From Sphingomonas hengshuiensis (GTDB taxonomy: Bacteria; Pseudomonadota; Alphaproteobacteria; Sphingomonadales; Sphingomonadaceae), in assembly GCA_003240755.1 (NCBI GenBank), contig QFNF01000029.1, positions 1 through 40,122 on the forward strand: 40,122 nucleotides of DNA, in the 5' to 3' direction. Below the pieces are notes generated by a model, which was not told the origin of the DNA, did not search any database, and saw only the letters and a list, made by a program, of their open reading frames with translations. Shown here piece after piece: positions 26,109-33,984 of the stretch (the stretch's first letter is position 1; each line of letters starts with the position of its first letter). A program made the translations under genes and the position numbers.

Positions 26109-27089
26109 ATGCCCGATACCGATCGCCGTACCTTCGTCACCGGTGCCACGCTGGCCGGCGTGGCGGCCGCCGTGCCCGCATCGGCGCAGGGCGGGAGTTC
26201 CGCCGGACCCGCCGGTGCCGTCGCCGCCGCGCATCCCAGGCCGCCCTTTGCGGTGCAGCGCCAGCCATGGCCCGGGCTGGCGTCGAGGATGACGCCGCGC
26301 CCCGACCATGGCGAACGGAGTTACAGGGGGTCGGGCCGGCTGGCGGGCAGGCGTGCGCTGATTACCGGGGGCGACAGCGGCATCGGCCGTGCCGCCGCCA
26401 TCGCCTATGCCCGCGAAGGCGCCGATGTCGCGATCAACTACCTCGCCGCCGAGGAGCCGGATGCGCGGGAAGTCGTCGCCCTTATCCGCGCGGCGGGGCG
26501 CAAGGCGGTGGCCATTCCCGGCGACCTGCGCGACGAAGGATTCTGCCGCAAGCTGGTGCAGCAGGCGGCGGCGCAGCTCGGCGGGCTCGACATCCTCGTC
26601 AACAACGCCGCGCGGCAGCAGACCCGCCCCGACATCGCATCGATCAGCTCGCAGGATTTCGACGATACGATGAAGACCAACGTCTATGCCCCGTTCTGGC
26701 TGACCAAGGCGGCGGTCGCGGTGATGGGACCGGGGGCGGTGATCGTGAACACTTCGTCCGAACAGGCGAGCGATCCGTCGCCGGACATCGTCGACTATGC
26801 GCTGACCCGCGCGGCGGTGCTGAACTTTACCAAGGCGATGGCGAAGCAGTTGGCGTCCAGGGGTATCCGCGTCAATGCGGTGGCGCCCGGACCGTTCTGG
26901 ACGCCGTTGCAGGTAAGCGGCGGGGCGACGCCCGAGAAGCTGCAGGGCTTTGGCGGCAATTCGCCGCTCGGGCGGCCGGGACAGCCGGCGGAGATCGCCG
27001 GATTATATGTCGCGGCGGCCGATCCCGCGATCAGCTTTTCCACCGGTCAGATTTTCGGGGCCACCGGTGGGGGCGGGCAGCCGGCCTGA
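26109..27089 (+). CDS. Twin-arginine-signal short-chain dehydrogenase with Lys-to-Arg active site
   Basis: 326 aa. The N-terminus MPDTDRRTFVTGATLAGVAAAVPASAQ is a good twin-arginine signal (Arg6-Arg7), implying folded export with cofactor. A proline-rich linker leads to a Rossmann domain like the YghA branch of SDR reductases: TGGDSGIG at 86-93, NNAA at 165-168, NTSSEQ with the catalytic Ser near 216, and Tyr230 in YALTR. The usual YxxxK motif has Arg234 in place of lysine, confirmed by the codon CGC. The lysine normally holds the nicotinamide ribose and lowers the tyrosine pKa, so activity may be reduced or altered. The substrate is unknown; YghA relatives reduce aldehydes. Confidence 0.87.
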   Translation: MPDTDRRTFVTGATLAGVAAAVPASAQGGSSAGPAGAVAAAHPRPPFAVQRQPWPGLASRMTPRPDHGERSYRGSGRLAGRRALITGGDSGIGRAAAIAYAREGADVAINYLAAEEPDAREVVALIRAAGRKAVAIPGDLRDEGFCRKLVQQAAAQLGGLDILVNNAARQQTRPDIASISSQDFDDTMKTNVYAPFWLTKAAVAVMGPGAVIVNTSSEQASDPSPDIVDYALTRAAVLNFTKAMAKQLASRGIRVNAVAPGPFWTPLQVSGGATPEKLQGFGGNSPLGRPGQPAEIAGLYVAAADPAISFSTGQIFGATGGGGQPA

Positions 27090-27197
27090 TCTGCCCGGTC
27101 GTACCCCCTCGGCAGGCGGGTGTTCGACGGCGCCCGGTTGGTCGCGTGCGATATCGGCCCTTCCCCGCGGGCCGCGAAGCCCATAGACCGCTGCCCC

Positions 27198-28064
27198 ATG
27201 GCAACACTCGCATTTATCGGCACCGGCGTCATGGGCGCGCCCATGGCCGGGCACCTCGTTTCCGCCGGCCACCAGGTCACGATCTATAACCGCACCCGCG
27301 CCAGGGCGGAGGCGTGGGCGGACAGGCATGGCGGCACGGTCGCCGATACGCCCGCCGCCGCCGCGCAGGGGGCGGACGCGGTGTTCGCGTGCGTCGGCAA
27401 CGATGACGATCTGCGCGCCGTGACGCTGGGCAGCGACGGTGCGTTCGGGGCGATGCGCGGCGGCGCGCTGTTCGCCGACCATACGACCGTGTCGGCGGCG
27501 ATCGCGCGCGAGCTGGCCGGGGCGGGGGCGGCAAGGGGGCTGCTGGTAGTCGACGCGCCGGTGTCGGGCGGACAGGCGGGCGCCGAAAACGGCAAGCTGT
27601 CGATCATGTGCGGCGGCAGTGCCGAGGCCTTTGCCGCGGCCGAGCCGCTGATGCAGGCCTATGGCCAGCGCATCGTCCATGTCGGCGACGCCGGCGCGGG
27701 GCAGACCACCAAGATGGTCAACCAGATCTGCATCGCCGGTGTGCTGGGCGGACTGTCGGAGGCGCTGCGGTTCGCGCAGGCGTCCGGCCTCGATCTCGAC
27801 AAGGTGCTGGACGCGGTGTCGGGCGGCGCGGCGCAGAGCTGGCAGATGGTCAATCGCTGGCCGACCATGGCCGGCGACCAGTTCGATTTCGGCTTTGCGA
27901 TCGACTGGATGCGCAAGGATCTGGGGCTCGCGCTCGACGAATCGCGGCGCAATGGCGCGACGCTGCCGGTGACGGCGCTGGTCGACCAATTCTATGCCGA
28001 GGTGCAGGCGATGGGTGGCGGGCGACAGGATACCAGCGCGCTGGTGCGGAGGATGGCGAAGTGA
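27198..28064 (+). CDS. NAD(P)-dependent beta-hydroxyacid dehydrogenase (3-hydroxyisobutyrate dehydrogenase family)
   Basis: 288 aa from ATG 27198. The N-terminal Rossmann motif FIGTGVMG (6-13), substrate-binding loop DAPVSGGQAGAENGKL (119-134) and catalytic Lys172 in GAGQTTKMVNQ are typical of the HIBADH / tartronate-semialdehyde reductase family. The C-terminal helical domain (about 165-288) is present. Substrate choice within the family (3-hydroxyisobutyrate, tartronate semialdehyde, other beta-hydroxy acids) cannot be read from sequence. Its stop overlaps the GTG of the following amidohydrolase gene (GTGA, 28061-28064). The upstream gap 27090-27197 shows nothing recognisable. Confidence 0.9.
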   Translation: MATLAFIGTGVMGAPMAGHLVSAGHQVTIYNRTRARAEAWADRHGGTVADTPAAAAQGADAVFACVGNDDDLRAVTLGSDGAFGAMRGGALFADHTTVSAAIARELAGAGAARGLLVVDAPVSGGQAGAENGKLSIMCGGSAEAFAAAEPLMQAYGQRIVHVGDAGAGQTTKMVNQICIAGVLGGLSEALRFAQASGLDLDKVLDAVSGGAAQSWQMVNRWPTMAGDQFDFGFAIDWMRKDLGLALDESRRNGATLPVTALVDQFYAEVQAMGGGRQDTSALVRRMAK

Positions 28065-29743
28065 TCCGGCGGGGTATCACCCTGGCCGCGCTGCTGCTGG
28101 CCGCGACCGCGCCGGGCGTCGCACTGGCCGACGGGTTGATCGACAATGTGTCGGGCGTGGCGCTCGATTCGCGCGGGCAGGTGGTGCGCTTCGGCGGCAT
28201 CCTGGTCGATCGCGACGGCAAGGTCGTGCGGCTGGTGCCCAAGGGCGAGAAGGCGCCGAGGAAGCTCGACTGGCGCAGCGACATGGGCGGGCGGATCGTC
28301 CTGCCGGGGATGATCGATGCGCATGGCCATGTGATGTCGCTGGGCTATCGCGCGCTCGAACTCGACCTGTCGGGTACGACGTCGCTGGCCGACGCGCAGG
28401 GTGCGATCCGGTCCTATGCCCGATCCAACGGCAACCGGACGTGGATCGTCGGCGGCGGCTGGAACCAGGAGGCATGGGGGCTGGGTCGCTTTCCGACCGC
28501 CGCCGAACTGGATGCGGCGGTGGGCGACAAGCCGGTGCTGCTGCAGCGTGCCGACGGCCACGCGGTCTGGGCCAACAGCGCGGCGATGAAGGCGGCGGGG
28601 ATCACCCCCAGGACCGTCGCGCCGGCCGGGGGCAGGATCGAACTGTTGCCCAACGGGCAGCCATCGGGCGTGTTCGTCGACAGCGCCGCCAGCCTGTTCG
28701 ACGCCGCGCGGCCCAGGCCGTCCCCGCGCGAACGCAATGCCGCGTTCCTGAAGGCGCAGGAGACGCTGCTGTCGCTGGGCATCACCGCGACCGCCGACAT
28801 GGGCACGTCGGTCGACGACTGGCAGGTGTTCCGGCGGATGGGCGATATCGGCCAGCTCCGCGTCCGGATCATGAGCTATGCCATGGGCCTCGAACCTGCG
28901 CTGGCCATTGCCGGCGCGGGGCCGACACCGTGGCTGTATGGCGACCGGCTGCGCATGGGCGGGATCAAGCTGTACGCCGATGGCGCGCTGGGATCGCGCG
29001 GAGCGTGGCTGAAGGCGCCCTATGCCGACGCGCCGAAGCAGACCGGGCTGTCGTTCATCAACGATACCACGCTGCTCAACCTGCTCAGCCGCGGGACGAT
29101 GGACGGGTTCCAGTTCGCGATCCACGCGATCGGCGACCGGGCGAACCGGCAGGTGCTGGACGCGATCGACGAACTGGCATCGTCGTACAAGGACGATCGC
29201 CGCTGGCGGATCGAGCATGCGCAGGTGATCGATCCCGCCGACCTGCCGCGATTGGGCAGGAACGGCATTATCGCGTCGATGCAGCCGGTGCACGCCACCG
29301 GCGACCGGACGATGGCCGAGGCGCGGCTGGGACCGGCGCGGCTGACCGGGGCCTATGCCTGGGCCACGGTGCTCAGGGATGGCGGGCGGCTGGCGTTCGG
29401 GTCGGACTATCCGGTCGAGAGCCCGAATCCGTTCGTCGGCTGGGCGGCGGCGTTCACCCGCGAGGATGCCAACGGGCAACCGCCGGGCGGCTGGCGGCCG
29501 GAGGAGCGGGTGACGCGCGAACAGGCGTGGAAGGCGTTCACGCAGGATGCGGCGTTCGCCGGCTTCGCCGAGCAGCGCTTCGGGTCGCTGCTGCCGGGGC
29601 AGAAGGCGGACTTCATCGTGGTCGACCGCGATCCGGTGAACGCGACGCCGGCCGAATTGCGCGCGACCAAGGTCATCGAGACATGGGTCGGCGGGTACAA
29701 GGCGTGGCCGCTGAAGGAGGAGCCGAAGGCGTCGGGACGGTAA
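28061..29743 (+). CDS. Exported amidohydrolase (YtcJ-like amidohydrolase-3 family)
   Basis: 560 aa from GTG 28061, which overlaps the previous gene's stop and has GGAGG eight bases upstream. The N-terminus is a clear signal peptide (about 1-23, MIRRGITLAALLLAATAPGVALA), so the enzyme acts in the periplasm or outside. The metal-dependent amidohydrolase barrel has HGH at His88-His90, then IHAIGDRANRQVLDAI, WRIEHAQVID and the late GSDYPVE aspartate, giving the full set of expected ligands. Length and order fit the YtcJ group; its members hydrolyse amide or carbamate bonds in diverse small molecules and the substrate here is unknown. Confidence 0.9.
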   Translation: MIRRGITLAALLLAATAPGVALADGLIDNVSGVALDSRGQVVRFGGILVDRDGKVVRLVPKGEKAPRKLDWRSDMGGRIVLPGMIDAHGHVMSLGYRALELDLSGTTSLADAQGAIRSYARSNGNRTWIVGGGWNQEAWGLGRFPTAAELDAAVGDKPVLLQRADGHAVWANSAAMKAAGITPRTVAPAGGRIELLPNGQPSGVFVDSAASLFDAARPRPSPRERNAAFLKAQETLLSLGITATADMGTSVDDWQVFRRMGDIGQLRVRIMSYAMGLEPALAIAGAGPTPWLYGDRLRMGGIKLYADGALGSRGAWLKAPYADAPKQTGLSFINDTTLLNLLSRGTMDGFQFAIHAIGDRANRQVLDAIDELASSYKDDRRWRIEHAQVIDPADLPRLGRNGIIASMQPVHATGDRTMAEARLGPARLTGAYAWATVLRDGGRLAFGSDYPVESPNPFVGWAAAFTREDANGQPPGGWRPEERVTREQAWKAFTQDAAFAGFAEQRFGSLLPGQKADFIVVDRDPVNATPAELRATKVIETWVGGYKAWPLKEEPKASGR

Positions 29744-29846
29744 TCCCCACGCCGGGCAAGCTGAATGTGCCATCGTGGCACAGCGCCGATTGGCGGGGTG
29801 CGTCGCGGCGTCACCTGTCCTACAGGACGGCAGTCGGGAGGAATCG

Positions 29847-30530
29847 ATGCGGGCATCTGTGCGAACCGGATTGGGCGTGGCGTTGCTGGCCGGCGTCGTG
29901 GGCGCGACCGCGGGCGGGGCGGCGATGCTGCTGGGTGCGGCAAGGCCCGTGCCGGCCGGGGTTGCCCCGGCGGTACAGGCCGCTGCGGCACCGGCCGTCC
30001 GACCGGTGCCGCGGCCGACCGCCACGCCGCTCGCGCAGTCGACCCCGGCGCCCGAGGCGAAGCCCGATGCGATGGTCGTCCGGCGCGTACTGAACATCGA
30101 CGGGCCGTTCACCCATGGCCGCTGGGTATGGGATGAGGAAGGCGCACCGGCCAGCGGCAGGCTGGTCGTCACCATCGACCTCGACGCGCAGGTGCTGTCG
30201 GTATTCCGCGACGGGTATGAGATCGGCGCGGCGGTGGTGCTGTACGGGGCGGACCGGAAACCGACGCCGTTGGGGGTGCTCAAGATCACCGAGAAGGATG
30301 CCGACCATGTCAGCAACCTCTATGGCGCGCCGATGCCCTATATGCTGCGGCTGACCAATGACGGGATCTCGATCCATGGCAGCGATGTGCAGGAGGGGGC
30401 GGCAACCCATGGCTGCATCGGCGTGCCGACCGCGTTCGCGAAAAAGCTGTTCGCCGCCGCGCGGCTGGGCGACCGGGTCATCATCACCAACGGCAAGCGG
30501 TTGGGGATGGGCGGGGCGATCACGGCGTAG
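29847..30530 (+). CDS. L,D-transpeptidase (YkuD domain)
   Basis: 227 aa from ATG 29847, preceded by GGGAGG. An N-terminal hydrophobic segment (about 7-30) acts as signal anchor. An alanine/proline-rich stalk (about 32-75) then leads to a YkuD catalytic domain (about 105-220). The active-site motif is complete: His177 in SIHGS and His188-Gly-Cys190 in ATHGCIGV. Such enzymes form 3-3 crosslinks in peptidoglycan or attach proteins to it, using a cysteine that resists most beta-lactams. It acts in the periplasm. It converges on ctrA across a repeat element. Confidence 0.93.
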   Translation: MRASVRTGLGVALLAGVVGATAGGAAMLLGAARPVPAGVAPAVQAAAAPAVRPVPRPTATPLAQSTPAPEAKPDAMVVRRVLNIDGPFTHGRWVWDEEGAPASGRLVVTIDLDAQVLSVFRDGYEIGAAVVLYGADRKPTPLGVLKITEKDADHVSNLYGAPMPYMLRLTNDGISIHGSDVQEGAATHGCIGVPTAFAKKLFAAARLGDRVIITNGKRLGMGGAITA

Positions 30531-30553
30531 TCGGCCGCACGATCCACCCTCCA

Positions 30554-30660
30554 TTTGCTTCGAGCGAAGGTTCGAGCTTGTCGAGAACCGTAGTCGAGAA
30601 GGGGTTGCCCCAGACGGGGGTGTTTTCGACCACGCTCGAAGCTGCTCGAACCAGACGGGG
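30554..30660. repeat. Interspersed palindromic repeat, family A, copy 2
   Basis: This is the second copy of the element at 19906-20025, in the same orientation. It shares TTTGCTTCGAGCG, TCGAGAACCGTAGTCGAGAA, CGCTCGAAGCTGCTCGAACC and ends ACGGGG, with about 14 bp missing in the middle. It fills most of the 157-bp gap between the convergent L,D-transpeptidase and ctrA genes, where it may also end transcripts. Confidence 0.88.
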
Positions 30661-30687
30661 CGGCGGCGGCGAGGTAGGGCGTACCTC

Positions 30688-31389
30688 TTACGCTACCGCG
30701 GCTTCCACCATCTCATCGGGCTCGCGCAGGACATAGCCGCGACCCCAGACGGTTTCGATGTAGTTGTCGCCTTCGCAGGCCATGCTGAGCTTCTTGCGCA
30801 GCTTGCAGATGAAGACGTCGATGATCTTGAGTTCCGGTTCGTCCATCCCGCCATAGAGATGGTTGAGGAACATTTCCTTGGTGAGCGTCGTGCCCTTGCG
30901 GAGCGACAGCAACTCCAGCATCGCATATTCCTTGCCCGTCAGGTGGACGCGCGCGCCGTCGACGTCGACCGTCTTGGCATCGAGGTTCACCGAGAGCTTG
31001 CCGGTGCGGATCACCGATTGCGAATGCCCCTTCGACCGGCGAACGACCGCGTGGATGCGGGCGATCAGTTCCTCGCGGTGGAACGGCTTGGTCACGTAAT
31101 CGTCAGCGCCGAAACCGAAGGAGCGGACCTTCGAATCCATTTCGTCGATGCCCGACAGGATCAGGACCGGGGTCTGCACGCGCGCCACCCGCAGCTTCTT
31201 CAGCACGTCATAGCCATGCATGTCGGGCAGGTTCAGGTCGAGCAGGATGATGTCGTAATCGTACAGCTTGCCCAGATCGAGGCCTTCCTCGCCCAGATCG
31301 GTCGTGTAGATATTGAACCCTTCGGTCGTCAGCATGAGCTCGATCGCCTTGGCGGTCGTCGGCTCGTCCTCGATCAGCAGCACGCGCAT
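30688..31389 (-). CDS. ctrA: Cell-cycle response regulator CtrA
   Basis: OmpR-type response regulator that governs DNA replication, motility and division genes in alphaproteobacteria. The 233-aa protein has a receiver domain (1-118) with acidic Asp8, phospho-acceptor Asp51 in [13 protein letters not shown], and Lys101 in YVTKPF. The DNA-binding winged helix (about 128-225) has [32 protein letters not shown] and [13 protein letters not shown]. The hydrophobic end EAAVA is consistent with ClpXP turnover, as in Caulobacter. Two TTAACC words lie upstream, suggesting autoregulation. In sphingomonads CtrA is usually not essential and mostly controls motility and cell-surface traits (from memory). 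Confidence 0.97.
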   Translation of the reverse strand: MRVLLIEDEPTTAKAIELMLTTEGFNIYTTDLGEEGLDLGKLYDYDIILLDLNLPDMHGYDVLKKLRVARVQTPVLILSGIDEMDSKVRSFGFGADDYVTKPFHREELIARIHAVVRRSKGHSQSVIRTGKLSVNLDAKTVDVDGARVHLTGKEYAMLELLSLRKGTTLTKEMFLNHLYGGMDEPELKIIDVFICKLRKKLSMACEGDNYIETVWGRGYVLREPDEMVEAAVA

Positions 31390-31476
31390 CGGCTTGGTTC
31401 CCCCGTTTCGCGGCGCGCTATCGTCCCTGATCGGCGCGCAGCAAAAACATTAACGTAAACACCTATGAAGGCAAAA

Positions 31477-31524
31477 GGTTAATTTCTTCCTAATCGGAAA
31501 CACTTCGTAAATTCCGTTGGTTAA
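31477..31524 (-). promoter_or_regulatory. ctrA: CtrA half-site words in the ctrA promoter region
   Basis: TTAACC reads on the minus strand at 31477-31482 and again at 31519-31524, in an AT-rich part of the 190-bp gap between the LysR gene and ctrA. The full consensus TTAA-N7-TTAA is not present, so these are single half-sites, 42 bp apart. A TTAATG word is at about 31450. No GANTC methylation site was noticed in the gap. The setting suggests CtrA autoregulation, as known for Caulobacter; binding here is inferred. Confidence 0.4.
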
Positions 31525-31579
31525 GCGGAGGGAAGGTTCCACCGTAGGAAACGGCCGCACGCGACGGAAATTGAGCGGA

Positions 31580-32482
31580 TCATCGCGGATTGCACGACCG
31601 GCGGAAACGTTCGGAGAGATATTCGATGAGCGCTTCGACCCGCGCGGGGCGCAACGTGCCCGGCGGGGTCAGGAGGTGCAGCGCGACGCCGCCGCTGCTC
31701 CAGTCGGGCAGAACCGCTTCCAGCCGGCCGGTGGCGATATCGGCATCGACCAGGAAATCGGGCAGCCGCGCGATACCGAGCCCGGCCCACAGCGCGGGCA
31801 GCATCGCCTCGCCATTGTTGGTCGCGAGCGGACCGGCCGGACGGACCGACACTTCCTCCTCGCCGCGACGAAAGTGCCAGATCTCGTTGGGCAGGTTGGT
31901 ATAGCCGAAACAGGCATGGTCGCCGAGATCGGCGGGATGGGCCGGGCGGCCGCGCGCGTCCCAATAGGCCGGGGCGGCGACGATGCGGATCGCCACGGGC
32001 GCCAGGCGGCGGGCGCGCAGCGTGCTGTCAGGCAGTTCGGCGATGCGCAGCGCGACATCGATCCCCTCGGCGACGATATCGACCTTGGCGTCGGACAGCG
32101 TCAGGTCGATTTCGACGCCGGGGTGCAGTGTCAGGAAATCCGCGATGGCGGGCGCGACATGGGCGAGGCCGAACGACATCGGTACCGCGACGCGGACGAG
32201 GCCGGTGGGCGCGGCGGCGGCATCGCGTGCCTGTTCCTCCGCCCCCTGCGCTTCGGCGAGGATGCGCGCGGCGCGTTCGGCCAGCGACTGGCCCGCGTCG
32301 CTGAGCGTCAGCCGGCGCGAGGTACGATGGAACAGGGTGGTACCCAGCGATGCCTCCAGCCGGGCCACCGCCTTCGATACCGTCGCCTTCGATACGCCGA
32401 TCGACTGGGCGGCGGCGCTGAACGAACGATGTTCGACAACGCAGGCGAACATCGCCCAGGCTTCGAAATCGGGTAGTCGCAT
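31580..32482 (-). CDS. LysR-family transcriptional regulator
   Basis: The 300-aa protein has an N-terminal winged helix-turn-helix (about 1-65: FEAWAMFACVVEHRSFSAAAQSIGVSKATVSKAVARLEASLGTTLFHRTSRRLTLSDAG) and a C-terminal periplasmic-binding-protein-like effector domain (about 90-290, LVRVAVPMSFGLAHVAPAIADFL). It is divergent from pirin and wrbA by 91 bp, the usual setting of a LysR protein that controls its neighbours. The effector is unknown; the pairing with pirin and a quinone reductase suggests quinone, flavonoid-like or electrophile stress. ctrA lies 190 bp downstream on the same strand but has its own AT-rich promoter region. Confidence 0.93.
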   Translation of the reverse strand: MRLPDFEAWAMFACVVEHRSFSAAAQSIGVSKATVSKAVARLEASLGTTLFHRTSRRLTLSDAGQSLAERAARILAEAQGAEEQARDAAAAPTGLVRVAVPMSFGLAHVAPAIADFLTLHPGVEIDLTLSDAKVDIVAEGIDVALRIAELPDSTLRARRLAPVAIRIVAAPAYWDARGRPAHPADLGDHACFGYTNLPNEIWHFRRGEEEVSVRPAGPLATNNGEAMLPALWAGLGIARLPDFLVDADIATGRLEAVLPDWSSGGVALHLLTPPGTLRPARVEALIEYLSERFRRSCNPR

Positions 32483-32495
32483 ATCCCCTCCCGTC

Positions 32496-32510
32496 GAAAC
32501 GATCGGTTTC
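32496..32510. promoter_or_regulatory. Candidate LysR-type binding site
   Basis: GAAAC-GATCG-GTTTC is a perfect 5+5 inverted repeat with a five-base centre, 14 bp before the LysR start and upstream of the pirin promoter. An interrupted dyad of about 15 bp is the usual form of a LysR site. A further GTTTCC half lies just downstream (32515-32520). Confidence 0.45.
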
Positions 32511-32521
32511 CGACGTTTCCA

Positions 32522-32549
32522 TTTACGTCATGATCGCGCGGCCTATCTA
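32522..32549 (+). promoter_or_regulatory. Candidate promoter of the pirin-wrbA operon
   Basis: TTTACG (32522-32527), a 16-base spacer and TATCTA (32544-32549) lie 25 bp before the pirin start. The -35 box begins 11 bp after the candidate LysR site, a position fit for activation. Inferred from sequence only. Confidence 0.5.
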
Positions 32550-32573
32550 TGGGGTCAAGCAAGGAGATCGACC

Positions 32574-33272
32574 ATGATCGACAAACGCAGTTTCGACAGC
32601 CTGGGCCATGCCGACCATGGCTGGCTGAACGCCCGCCATCATTTCAGCTTCGCCAGCTATTACGAGCCGAAGCGGATGGGCTGGGGCGCGATCCGGGTGT
32701 GGAACGACGACGAGATCGCCGCGAACAGCGGTTTTCCGCCGCATCCGCACAAGGACATGGAAATCATCACCTATGTCCGGTCGGGCGCGATCACCCATCA
32801 GGACTCGCTGGGCAACAAGGGCCGCACCGCGGCGGGCGACGTGCAGGTGATGAGCGCCGGGACGGGCGTCCGCCACGCCGAATATAATCTGGAGCCCGAG
32901 ACGACGCGGATCTTCCAGATCTGGATCGAGCCGCGCCAGACGGGCGGCGCGCCGGCATGGGGCGCCAAGCCGTTCCCGAAGGGCGAGCGGTCGGGCAGGT
33001 TCGTGACGCTGGCCAGCGGGTATGACGACGATGGCGACGCGCTGCGCATCCGGGCCGACGCGCGGGTGCTGGGCGCGACGCTGAAAGCCGGCGAGAGCGT
33101 GGAACACAGCGTGGGGTCGGGGCGTCACGCCTATCTCGTCGCGGCGACCGGCGCGTTGACCATCGACGGAATAGCGTTCGCAGCGCGCGACGGAGCCGCT
33201 CTGTCCGGCGGCCGGACCGTCACCATCACCGCGACCGAGGACAGTGAAATCGTCCTGGTCGATTCTGAATAA
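32574..33272 (+). CDS. Pirin-family protein (YhaK-like, possible quercetinase)
   Basis: 232 aa from ATG 32574, which has AAGGAG eight bases upstream; the open frame reads further back but overlaps the LysR gene. It is a double cupin. The N-terminal cupin carries the metal site His57 and His59 in PPHPHKDMEI and His101 and Glu103 in GVRHAEYN, at the same numbers as in well-studied pirins. The C-terminal cupin (about 140-232) is less conserved. Bacterial members bind iron and some oxidise quercetin, but others act as redox sensors, so the substrate is open. It is first of a two-gene unit with wrbA, 18 bp apart. Confidence 0.92.
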   Translation: MIDKRSFDSLGHADHGWLNARHHFSFASYYEPKRMGWGAIRVWNDDEIAANSGFPPHPHKDMEIITYVRSGAITHQDSLGNKGRTAAGDVQVMSAGTGVRHAEYNLEPETTRIFQIWIEPRQTGGAPAWGAKPFPKGERSGRFVTLASGYDDDGDALRIRADARVLGATLKAGESVEHSVGSGRHAYLVAATGALTIDGIAFAARDGAALSGGRTVTITATEDSEIVLVDSE

Positions 33273-33290
33273 CCGCAAGGGAGTAGCCCC

Positions 33291-33893
33291 ATGTCGAAGG
33301 TACTGGTTCTTTATTATTCGTCCTATGGCCATATCGCTAAGATGGCCGATGCCGTCGCCGAGGGCGCGCGGGCCGGCGGGGCCGAGGTGGATGTCCGCCG
33401 CGTGCGCGAAACCGCACCCGAGGAGGTCGCCAGGTCGGCGGGCTTCGTCGTGGCGGATCATCACCCGCTGCTGACCGATCCCAATGAACTGACCAACTAT
33501 GATGCGGTCATCGTCGGCACCGGCACCCGTTATGGCCGGATGTCGAGCCAGATGGCGGCGTTCTGGGACACGACCGGCGGCGTGTGGTCGAGGGGGGGGC
33601 TGGTCGGCAAGATCGGCGGCGCCTTCACCTCGACCGCGACCCAGCATGGCGGGCAGGAGACGACGCTGTTTTCGATCATCACCAACCTGCTGCACCATGG
33701 CATGACCATCGTCGGGCTGGATTATGCCTATGAGGGGCATACGGGGCTGGACGAAGTGAATGGCAGCACGCCGTATGGCGCATCGACGATCGCGGGCGGC
33801 GATGGCAGCCGCCAGCCGACCGAGATCGAACTGGGCGGCGCGCGCCATCAGGGCAAGCGCATCGCCGAACTGGCCGGCAAGGTTTTCGGCTGA
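33291..33893 (+). CDS. wrbA: NAD(P)H:quinone oxidoreductase, WrbA type
   Basis: Flavodoxin-like FMN enzyme reducing quinones by two electrons and so limiting redox cycling. The 200-aa protein starts [24 protein letters not shown] (FMN phosphate loop), has the [22 protein letters not shown] segment at the FMN face, then [18 protein letters not shown] and [23 protein letters not shown]. Length and motifs fit the WrbA family closely. AAGGGAG precedes the ATG. It lies 18 bp after pirin and is followed by a strong intrinsic terminator. Confidence 0.96.
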   Translation: MSKVLVLYYSSYGHIAKMADAVAEGARAGGAEVDVRRVRETAPEEVARSAGFVVADHHPLLTDPNELTNYDAVIVGTGTRYGRMSSQMAAFWDTTGGVWSRGGLVGKIGGAFTSTATQHGGQETTLFSIITNLLHHGMTIVGLDYAYEGHTGLDEVNGSTPYGASTIAGGDGSRQPTEIELGGARHQGKRIAELAGKVFG

Positions 33894-33901
33894 TGCGGGG
33901 C

Positions 33902-33930
33902 GGGGCGGCCGATCGGTCGCCCCGTTCTTT
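33902..33930 (+). terminator. Intrinsic terminator of the pirin-wrbA operon
   Basis: GGGGCGGCC (33902-33910) pairs with GGTCGCCCC (33915-33923) around a GATC loop, a nine-bp stem with one G-T pair, followed by GTTCTTT. It starts 9 bp after the wrbA stop and lies before the convergent gene ending at 33985. Confidence 0.75.
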
Positions 33931-33984
33931 CCCCTGGCCGTAGCGGCTCCCTGCCGTCCAGAAGCGGGGAGCGTGCGCCGGGGA

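Noticed and set aside
26826..26840. Frameshift as the reason for Arg in the short-chain dehydrogenase active site
   Set aside because: The reading frame continues intact with conserved family sequence on both sides (NTSSEQ before, IRVNAVAPGPFWTPLQ after), so a single codon substitution is more likely.
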